Source of the DNA: Gammaproteobacteria bacterium
GTDB lineage: Bacteria > Pseudomonadota > Gammaproteobacteria > Chromatiales > Chromatiaceae
NCBI GenBank assembly: GCA_020630035.1
Contig: JAHDCB010000095.1
Span: 1 to 6,375 of the forward strand
DNA length: 6,375 nt
Reading direction: 5' to 3'
Positions within the stretch are counted from its first letter, which is position 1; each line of letters opens with the position of its first letter. Position numbers and translations under genes: made by a program. The notes under the pieces are model-generated. The model was given only the letters and a program-made list of their open reading frames with translations. It was not told the origin of the DNA and searched no databases. Of the stretch, positions 1-5,800 are shown one piece after another.

Positions 1-3
1 ATA

Positions 4-780
4 TTATTTCCATAGGCGCACTACGCCTTGGCGATCTACCCGAATAGCCTTGCGGGCATTCATAAATCTCCTATCTATAAATCGACTTTTCATCTGTACC
101 CATGAAGTTCCACTGGGTGCTATTTGAATGCTGCTGAATAAAGGAGGGAAAGTCGTTTGATCTGAGCTGCACTCCTGACTGGGAAAATATATTGGGGATA
201 GCTGATGGTCTGTTGCAGATGGTCCTTTGTGGTGCAGTTTACTGAATCCATCAGGCAGCTCTCTGTCCCAGATACGGTAACTTTCAGCTACGCTGACTTC
301 CCCACATAGTTGACGCATGTCAGCTTCGGGAATCAGCCGAAAGGCACTGTAGAAGCCAATAATATCAGATATCATATCTTCAGGGCTGAAGCTGCTTTCT
401 CCCGACAGAATAGAAAAAGGAAAGCTACCCTGTAGTTGTTCAAATTCAAAAGAACCTTGCAGAAAGATTGCTAATGCTGCCCGTTCACGATCTGTTTGTG
501 AAAGGCTTTTTCTTACCACATAGTGTCTGTCAGTAGATACACGTAGTTTCCCAATTCCCATGGCTTGTCCATACACTAACAGATACGCAGGAGTATCTGC
601 CAGTGTCATATTCACGTATTGATGCAGATTGAATTCAGGCCTTTCGCTATCCATTTGCCGTTTCAGCCGTTGCGCACTATCTGGTAATGCATGTCCCCAA
701 TCCACCCAACCACACCGACAGGTATAACTCAGACGTCGCCACTGTTGCTGGTCGGGTGCAATATGATTCCGATCACTCAT
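4..780 (-). CDS. DUF4056-like protein without signal peptide, candidate T6SS effector
   Basis: A 258-residue protein with no signal peptide or membrane helix. Near the N-terminus is YTCRCGWVDWGHA (19-31), with Cys21, Cys23, Asp27 and His30. Further on is FEFEQLQG (111-118) and SSFSPEDMISDIIGFYSAFR (129-148). From memory, DUF4056 proteins share a YTCxxGFIDxAH-like motif and an FSPEDLxSNLLG-like motif, so I call it a distant relative. Its activity is unknown to me; the conserved Cys/Asp/His/Glu residues would allow a hydrolase or metal site. The ATG at 780 is preferred, 7 bases after the stop of the membrane-protein gene and with AGGG about 10 bases upstream. The upstream ATG at 825 would overlap that gene by 38 bases. 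Being cytoplasmic, lying behind hcp and following a membrane protein with a periplasmic domain suggests a secreted effector, but this is inference. It is complete, ending in TAA at 4-6. Confidence 0.75.
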   Translation of the reverse strand: MSDRNHIAPDQQQWRRLSYTCRCGWVDWGHALPDSAQRLKRQMDSERPEFNLHQYVNMTLADTPAYLLVYGQAMGIGKLRVSTDRHYVVRKSLSQTDRERAALAIFLQGSFEFEQLQGSFPFSILSGESSFSPEDMISDIIGFYSAFRLIPEADMRQLCGEVSVAESYRIWDRELPDGFSKLHHKGPSATDHQLSPIYFPSQECSSDQTTFPPLFSSIQIAPSGTSWVQMKSRFIDRRFMNARKAIRVDRQGVVRLWK

Positions 781-787
781 AATTTTT

Positions 788-1222
788 TTACCCTGCAATC
801 TTTCGAATCTGAATGCTGATATCACAAATCAGAATCGTACATGATTGATACAGATATACAGTCATTAACCTGTCTTTTCGCTGACATATTGCTGCTGGTT
901 CAATCTTTAAAATATCTTTTTCAGGTAAGTTCAGTAAGATTGTCTGACATCTTCTCTTATAAAAATTGTTTGCTATTTGTGCCGTACCAGACAGGCTGAA
1001 AGAACGTGTTGCAATTTCTGGCATTGGACCATCCGGACCATAGACTGTAATACTGGAAACTTTTTTTGCTCCATCAGGGATGCCCAGTTGCCTGAGCAGT
1101 GTTTCTGAGTCAGAAACAGGAGTATAATCAGTATGAAAAAGTATGAAACACAATAGTGTAAAAACGATGATTAATGCTGACATGACTAACCATCTGGTCA
1201 TGTTTATTGTTTTGGTATGCAT
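788..1222 (-). CDS. Small single-pass membrane protein with Cys-rich periplasmic domain, candidate immunity protein
   Basis: A 144-residue protein with one N-terminal membrane helix (about 11-30, WLVMSALIIVFTLLCFILFH) and a C-terminal domain of about 110 residues expected in the periplasm. This domain contains LLRQLGIPDGAKKV, VYGPDGPMPEIATRSFSL and four cysteines (92, 113, 128, 133) that could form two disulfides. I do not recognise a named family. The ATG at 1222 lies 24 bases after the lipoprotein stop, with only a weak upstream purine stretch; an ATG at 1201 is possible but would leave very few residues before the helix. Its stop is 7 bases before the next gene, so the two are clearly co-transcribed. 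Inner-membrane anchoring with a periplasmic domain suits an immunity or accessory role for the neighbouring 258-residue protein, but nothing in the sequence proves it. Confidence 0.8.
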   Translation of the reverse strand: MHTKTINMTRWLVMSALIIVFTLLCFILFHTDYTPVSDSETLLRQLGIPDGAKKVSSITVYGPDGPMPEIATRSFSLSGTAQIANNFYKRRCQTILLNLPEKDILKIEPAAICQRKDRLMTVYLYQSCTILICDISIQIRKIAG

Positions 1223-1246
1223 GTTGTGCCCGGTGTTTATCAGGCC

Positions 1247-1804
1247 TTATTGACTGAATTGTGCAAGACACGTCTCAGTTTGTTTTGCGGATAAGTGTGT
1301 TGCCAATTGAATTGTATTCTCTCTTATAAAACTGTCTTTTTCAGAGGCATGCTGACCTTCAAAACCAAAAAATGCATTCAGCCGGTGACATACAGATGGA
1401 ATCAGAAAGGGTAATTCGCGCATTAACTCAAGAAACGTCAATCTGTTTTTTGTATATATGGGTTTTAAATCAGATGCAAGGTATTCACTGAATGCGCCTG
1501 AACCACGGTTTTCTGCATAGAATGCAAACAACATGATGACCTTAATCTTTTCCCGGCTGTATGTGCCATCTTGCTGAGGTTCAATATATCGAATATATAT
1601 TGCTTCAAGTTCTTTAAATAATCTGAGCTGATCCGGATGTTGCTTGCCTTCATTATCTGTGTAGGTGAGTCTGTTTTCGTTTATGCCAAGTAAATTGGAA
1701 AAGATGATATAGTAGTCATCTTTTTCACTTGCAGTCGATTCTGTCATGCTCAGAGATGAGCAGCCCGTCAGTAGTAATATAAGTGTCAATGCTGGAATTT
1801 TCAT
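1247..1804 (-). CDS. Lipoprotein, putative immunity protein of the adjacent effector remnant
   Basis: The 185-residue product is a predicted outer-membrane lipoprotein. It has a short signal peptide MKIPALTLILLLTGC with a lipobox LTGC (12-15), and Ser rather than Asp after the Cys, which favours outer-membrane sorting. The mature part is mostly charged and looks helical, with two further cysteines (139, 179) that could pair in the periplasm. I do not recognise the family. The ATG at 1804 is chosen because the signal peptide begins there; an upstream ATG at 1834 would add ten polar residues before it. The gene starts 4 bases after the effector remnant's stop, and there is no clear ribosome binding site of its own, which suggests translational coupling. 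A periplasmic lipoprotein coupled to a cell-wall-type effector fits an immunity protein. This is inference from context. The gene appears intact although its partner is broken. Confidence 0.8.
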   Translation of the reverse strand: MKIPALTLILLLTGCSSLSMTESTASEKDDYYIIFSNLLGINENRLTYTDNEGKQHPDQLRLFKELEAIYIRYIEPQQDGTYSREKIKVIMLFAFYAENRGSGAFSEYLASDLKPIYTKNRLTFLELMRELPFLIPSVCHRLNAFFGFEGQHASEKDSFIRENTIQLATHLSAKQTETCLAQFSQ

Positions 1805-1808
1805 CTGA

Positions 1809-2002
1809 CTAACCGGTGATGATGACTTGCACATTATGCCCGTTTTTAGGTTTTATGGCATTATATATCTGAATCATTTTAGATTCCTCTATTACAATAC
1901 AACCGTATTCCAGTAACAGGTTGTTGTTATAGTCTTTCCGCCACCAGTGAAGGTTAAGTCGCCATCTCTTGCCTTTCTCTGTATCGTAATGGTGTAACTC
2001 AA
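1809..2002 (-). pseudogene. Remnant of a small hcp-linked effector, probably YkuD/L,D-transpeptidase-like, internally deleted and frameshifted
   Basis: Two pieces of one apparent gene lie in different frames. The first starts at TTG 2002 with AAGGAG 6 bases upstream (2009-2014) and reads MSYTITIQRKARDGDLTF, then a strand-like TTTCYWN, before a stop at 1892. The second, in another frame, reads YGCIVIEESKMIQIYNAI and ends PKNGHNVQVIITG at the stop 1809. GCIVI followed by a helix and a GxxVxV end resembles the C-terminus of L,D-transpeptidase-type domains, where the Cys is the nucleophile of an S-x-G-C motif. Here the Ser position is Glu, and the upstream His region is absent. The join lies near 1904-1910. 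About 65 codons remain where such a domain normally needs well over 100. hcp-linked peptidoglycan effectors of this kind (for example Salmonella Tlde1) are followed by an immunity gene, as here. Family assignment is from memory of motifs and is tentative. Alternatively the C-terminal frame, open from 2012 without a normal start, could be a short unknown protein. Confidence 0.5.
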
Positions 2003-2052
2003 GACATGCTCCTTATGATTAACTGATGGTGGATCAGATAGAGGTTGGTGTT

Positions 2053-2083
2053 TCTGGTTCCCGCCTGAGGTGCGGGAACCAGA
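2053..2083 (-). terminator. Stem-loop just after hcp (attenuator or mRNA stabiliser; no U-tract)
   Basis: The arms TCTGGTTCCCGC (2053-2064) and GCGGGAACCAGA (2072-2083) pair perfectly over 12 bases around a 7-base loop. The stem starts 8 bases after the hcp stop codon. Neither strand has a run of T after the stem (the minus strand continues AACACCAACC), so it is not a canonical intrinsic terminator. It may partly end transcription, or protect hcp mRNA from 3' exonucleases so that hcp is expressed far above the cargo genes. It also sits almost exactly at the change from GC-rich to AT-rich DNA. Confidence 0.5.
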
Positions 2084-2091
2084 GGCAGACG

Positions 2092-2610
2092 TCAGGCCTC
2101 CATCGGGGCGCGCCAGTCGTCACTGCCGGAGGTGCCGGAGATGGTGTGCTCCCAGGTGATTTTGCGGTAGGCCACAGAGACCGCGATCAACTGGGTGAAT
2201 TCGGCATTACCCGGATCCTGCGCATGGGGCAGCACGGTGGTGATGTCGACGATTACTGCGTCTTCCAGCAGGGTGGCGAAGAAGTGCTCTTGTTTGCCTT
2301 CGGTGGAGGTGCGGTACCAGGCGATTTCGACCTTCGGCAGCATTTCGCCGGAGGCCAGCGCGTTGTACAGCAGGGGCACCGCCTTGTTCAGTGCACAGGT
2401 AAAGGTCAGTGGCTTGTGTACCCGTTGTCCGGCCGGTTGTCCGGACTGTGGGTCGGTGGGCACGGTGACGGAATGGTCGATGGCCTGTACCAGTATCTGG
2501 TCTTCGTGGCCTTCAACATAGACGTTGCCGACTGAGTCGGCGGTAAAGGCGCCCTGACTGATGTTGCCCTGGGTCTTGCCTTCCAGTGACAGATAAGCGG
2601 GTGTTGGCAT
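2092..2610 (-). CDS. hcp: T6SS tube protein Hcp (TssD)
   Basis: Hcp forms hexameric rings that stack into the T6SS inner tube. It is expelled with VgrG into the target cell and can carry small effectors inside its ring. The 172-residue product is the same length as V. cholerae Hcp as I remember it and very similar in sequence: MPTPAYLSLEGKTQG at the start, then GHEDQILVQAIDHSV, PTDPQSGQPAGQRVHKP, NKAVPLLYNALASGE, WYRTSTEGKQEHFF, VSVAYRKITWEH and the typical end GTSGSDDWRAPMEA. It is a single Hcp-fold domain with no C-terminal toxin extension. The ATG at 2610 is chosen because the family begins exactly there and AGGAG lies 8 bases upstream (2619-2623). The open frame continues to 2733, but that stretch is unlike Hcp and overlaps the promoter. 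A sigma54-type promoter lies upstream and a stem-loop lies 8 bases after the stop. Confidence 0.97.
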   Translation of the reverse strand: MPTPAYLSLEGKTQGNISQGAFTADSVGNVYVEGHEDQILVQAIDHSVTVPTDPQSGQPAGQRVHKPLTFTCALNKAVPLLYNALASGEMLPKVEIAWYRTSTEGKQEHFFATLLEDAVIVDITTVLPHAQDPGNAEFTQLIAVSVAYRKITWEHTISGTSGSDDWRAPMEA

Positions 2611-2661
2611 GGGGTTGACTCCTGTAAGCCATAGAATGTGCCAGTGGCACGAGGGGGTTAT

Positions 2662-2680
2662 GGCCCGGAGATGCCGGGCC
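2662..2680 (-). promoter_or_regulatory. Hairpin at the 5' end of the hcp leader
   Basis: A 7-base stem GGCCCGG/CCGGGCC closes a 5-base loop CATCT, beginning about 2 bases after the predicted sigma54 transcription start. A hairpin at the extreme 5' end often protects a transcript from RNA pyrophosphohydrolase and RNase E, which would suit an abundant mRNA like hcp. That role is inference. A further perfect inverted repeat, GTGCCA-G-TGGCAC, lies in the same leader at 2638-2650. Confidence 0.45.
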
Positions 2681-2692
2681 TGCATTGTGATA

Positions 2693-2708
2693 AGCACGTT
2701 TTGTGCCA
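2693..2708 (-). promoter_or_regulatory. Sigma54 (-24/-12) promoter of hcp
   Basis: On the minus strand the sequence is TGGCACAAAACGTGCT. Against the sigma54 consensus TGGCAC-N5-TTGCW it has a perfect -24 box and GTGCT at -12. The invariant GG and GC are separated by exactly 10 bases. The expected transcription start is near 2682, giving a leader of about 72 bases before hcp. hcp genes of V. cholerae and some pseudomonads are known to depend on sigma54 and an enhancer-binding protein of the VasH type, so position and biology agree. No VasH gene is visible in this window. Confidence 0.75.
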
Positions 2709-2772
2709 ATCCATCTTTTTGCTGTACTGACAAGGGGTTATCCCGATTTCGGGTCTGCTCCAGGTGTGCGGT

Positions 2773-2874
2773 CGGGCGATTTTTTGCTTATTTCGGGCTA
2801 TTTTTTGCCCAGCTAGCGTATCGTACTGTTTCTGCTGGTTTTTTTGAGTGCTGACCGGGCAATTCTTTGCCCGG
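2773..2874. repeat. Three copies of a dyad element, candidate enhancer-binding sites upstream of the hcp promoter
   Basis: Three copies of CGGGCnATTyTTTGC on the plus strand lie at 2773-2787 (n=G), 2794-2808 (n=T) and 2856-2870 (n=A, y=C). The underlying form is a dyad GGGCAA-N4-TTGCCC. The third copy is perfect and extends to 8-base arms (CCGGGCAA-TTCT-TTGCCCGG, 2855-2874). The second mismatches at one arm position and the first is more degenerate. Their centres lie about 98, 119 and 181 bases upstream of the predicted hcp start, in the usual range for activator sites of sigma54 promoters. Binding by a VasH-like activator is inference. Alternatively the 2855-2874 copy may act as a hairpin after tssM. 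Confidence 0.55.
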
Positions 2875-2886
2875 CCAGATGCCGTG

Positions 2887-5800
2887 TCAGCGCGCGCTGC
2901 GTAGCAGGGTGCGCGGCAGGTTGAAGCCCCGGAAGAGCTGGCGCAATAACGGGCTGTTGCTCTTTTCGGCATACAGGCGGTAGCGCATGCTACCGCTACC
3001 GAGCTGGAAGCTGATATCAAGCCGGTTGTCGTTGGCACCGTTCAGGCTGGCCTGGTTGAGCAGCCGGAACAGGCTCCAGGGGCCGGTGTAGCGCAGGGTC
3101 CGGCTGCGGCCCTGGTTGCTGATCAGGCTGATCCGACTGCTGGCACCGCGCTGCAGGCTGTTCGGCCAGATCAGTTCGCTACTGTGTGTCGGACCATGGT
3201 TGTAGGCGATGCGCTGGCCTTCGATGTCGATCAGGCTGCGTCGTTGCCGCCCGGACAGGGCCAGCGGCTCCAGGCTGAACGGGATGCTGAGGCTGCCACG
3301 CGGGTCGAAAAAGCCATCCTGAATGTCCCAGGCTTTGTTCAGTTGTTGCAGGACGCTGGTATCGACCAGGTAGTCTTCGGTGTCCTCGTTGTACAGGGCG
3401 GCCAGGTTGTCTTCCAGGAATACCTGCAGGTATTTCTGGTAAAAGGTGCGCAGTTTGCCCTGCGGACTGAACAAGGTCTCAAAGTCTTCCAGGGCTGCAT
3501 CGATCGGGCTGTTCGGATTGAACGGGTAGCGATTTGCCAGTCGTTCGCGGTAGAAGCGATAGATGTCCTGATCCCATTTTGTTTCGAGTTGCTGCAAGGC
3601 CTTGATCAGCAGCACTCGCCAGCTTTCGCTGGCGACCTTCTGCATCTGGGTAGCCAGTGGTTCGGGCAGGCCCTCGGCGGTACGCTGCAGGGCATAGATC
3701 GGATCAGCGCCCTGCAGCTTAAAGCGGTCTCGTGCCAGTTTCAGTGCCGCCTTGCCAACGTCCGGCGCATTCTGCACGCCGACCAGGTAGTCGTAGTTGG
3801 CGCGCAGGGTCTGCAACAGGGTTTCGTAGCGGGTCTGACCCTGTTCGTCTTTTTCCAGCAGGGCATTCAGGCTGTGGAACTGGCCGAGGATGCGTTTTGC
3901 CGCCAGCCGATCCGGGTCTTTCAGCAGGGCCTGTTCCGCCGGACTCTTTGCCTGGCTGATGTCCAGTTGCAGGTCGGGGTAGATGGCACTGTGTTCTTCC
4001 ACGGTTTCGATCAGACGTTGCAGTGGGGTGGCAGGGCCGGTCAGGGTTTCCAGGATCTTGACGCCGTGCGCAATGCTGACAAAGTCGGCGATATGCAATT
4101 GTCCGAGGGCGCGCTTCCAGGTGTCCAGATAATCGTTGACATAGTGCGAGCGGATCTTGCGGGTGAGTGCTGTTTTGTCGGCCTCGCTGTAGACGACAGT
4201 ATCGCGTTCACCGAGTACCCACTGGTCGATCGCTGCCAGGTCAATCACGGCGGCGTTGCGCTGGGTAAAGTAGCCCTTGAATGCCTGGCGGGTGTAGAAG
4301 CCGGGAATGTCGTAGTCGGTATCGGTGGTGGTGGCGTCGCTATCGGGTCGGGTCTGGTAGATCAGATCAAATGCCGGGCCGATGGTCTGGCGCAGATCAA
4401 CCCGGTTCGGCAGTTCGGTACGGGCGCGCTGCACGATGCCCTGATAGACCCGTTGTGAGATCGGGATGCGGCTCAGATCCTGCTGGGCAGTGATGACCAC
4501 GCCACGCAGGGCGGGCAGATCGGCAGTAACATGGTCCAGGGCATAATCCAGATGGTTCATCAATGCCTCCTGAACCCTGGCCTGGCCGGTGTAGTGTTGA
4601 TGCCAGGTTTCCGACAGCCATTGTCCGACGATTTCTTTGTTCTGTGGCTCACGTTTTTCCTGGCTTTCCATAATCCGGTAGACGCGCAGGGCGGCCAGCT
4701 TGTCGTTACTGCCGGGGGCAGCGGTCTGAATCTGTTCGGCAACGCCGGTGGCCAGTGCGGGCAGGTAGCGGGTGCGCAGCAGATCCAGATAGGTCTTTTC
4801 CAGCTTCGGCCCGATGATATGGCCCTGATACAGGCCCATATCGGCGAGCAGCGGGATCTTTTCGCGGTAGTGTCCGTAATTGGCGAGGGCGGCGTGCATC
4901 AGATCCAGCGGCTCCAGCAGATTACGCCCGGTGGTGTCCAGAGTGCCATTGGCATCAGCGATGGTGGTACGGGTGAAATCGCGTGCCTTTTCCAGCACGA
5001 TATCGGCGGCGTGTTTGTTGTGCTGGTAATGCTGGTGCCAGCCATAGATGGTGGCCGTGCCGATAACACAGGCAATCAGGCAGGCCAATGCAAACAGACG
5101 TTGTTTGCGGCGCAGCAGGCGCCGGTTGTCACCGGCCAGTCCTGATTCCGGATAGATATTCTGCGCAAACAGGCCCTTGCTGAAATAAGTCTGCGCGCGC
5201 TGCATCGCCTGGGCCGGTGCGATGCGTCCCGGCAGATCATAGTTACGGGCGGCACCCTGCACATACACATTGTCGGCGATGCCCTGCTGGTAGACCGAGG
5301 TGTAATACAGGCCGCGTACCAGAGCGGCGGTGGCATACCGGTCGCTTTCGAGGATGTCGGCCAGAAAGTCGTGCAATGTGTCGCGGATACCGGCAAACTG
5401 GCGGTTGAAGGCAAACAGGGCCTGGCGGGTCGGCTGGTCTGGTGCCTTCGCGATTGCCTCAAACGTATGATCGGTCAGATTATCCAGCAGCTGGCCATAG
5501 CCCTGATCGAATTCATCCTGCCAGCGATCAGCATCCTTCAGGCTGTTCAGGCTGAAGGTAAAGCCGAAGCTTTGTTCGCGCTCGGCGCGTGACAGATGAC
5601 TGAAGCTGGCCTCAAAGCCCTCCAGCAGGTCCATCTTGCTGAGGATCACATAGACCGGCAGGCGGGTACTCAGTTGTTCGATCAGGTCGCGTAGTTTGCT
5701 GCGCAGTAGCCCGGCATAGGTCTTGCGGTCGCTGGCGCTCATGGTCAGGATGCCGGGCAGATCAATCACCAGCAGGATGCCGTTCAGCGGACGACGGCTG

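Noticed and set aside
1809..2012. A single intact protein in the frame open from 2012 to 1809
   Set aside because: The frame has no normal start codon. Its first half (LHHYDTEKGKRWRL...) looks like a shadow of the TTG-start frame, which has a well-spaced ribosome binding site. Kept only as an alternative to the pseudogene reading.
2001..2014. ATG at 2007 directly behind AAGGAG as a gene start
   Set aside because: It reads only two codons before TGA, and the ribosome binding site is only 1 base away, too close for initiation.
2627..2643. Second TGGCAC on the minus strand as another sigma54 promoter
   Set aside because: The possible -12 GC is 11 rather than 10 bases from the GG, and the site would leave almost no room before the hcp ribosome binding site.
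2611..2733. N-terminal extension of hcp to an ATG at 2733
   Set aside because: The extra 41 residues are unlike Hcp, which starts at MPTPAY, and they overlap the sigma54 promoter and leader. A strong ribosome binding site marks 2610.
2855..2874. Perfect 8-base hairpin after tssM as an intrinsic terminator
   Set aside because: No T-tract follows on the minus strand (it continues TCAGCACTCAAAAAAACC), and the same core sequence recurs twice more nearby, which fits a protein-binding repeat better. A role in ending tssM mRNA is not excluded.
2658..3038. 126-codon minus-strand frame spanning the tssM end and the spacer
   Set aside because: It lies out of frame with TssM, overlaps its conserved C-terminus, and has no recognisable domain.
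3184..4458. A 424-codon open frame on the plus strand inside tssM
   Set aside because: It is antisense to a strongly supported TssM, its translation is low in complexity and rich in Gln/Gly/Val, and it matches no family. It arises from GC-rich codon bias. The other plus-strand frames at 4531-5145 and 5830-6357 are rejected for the same reason.
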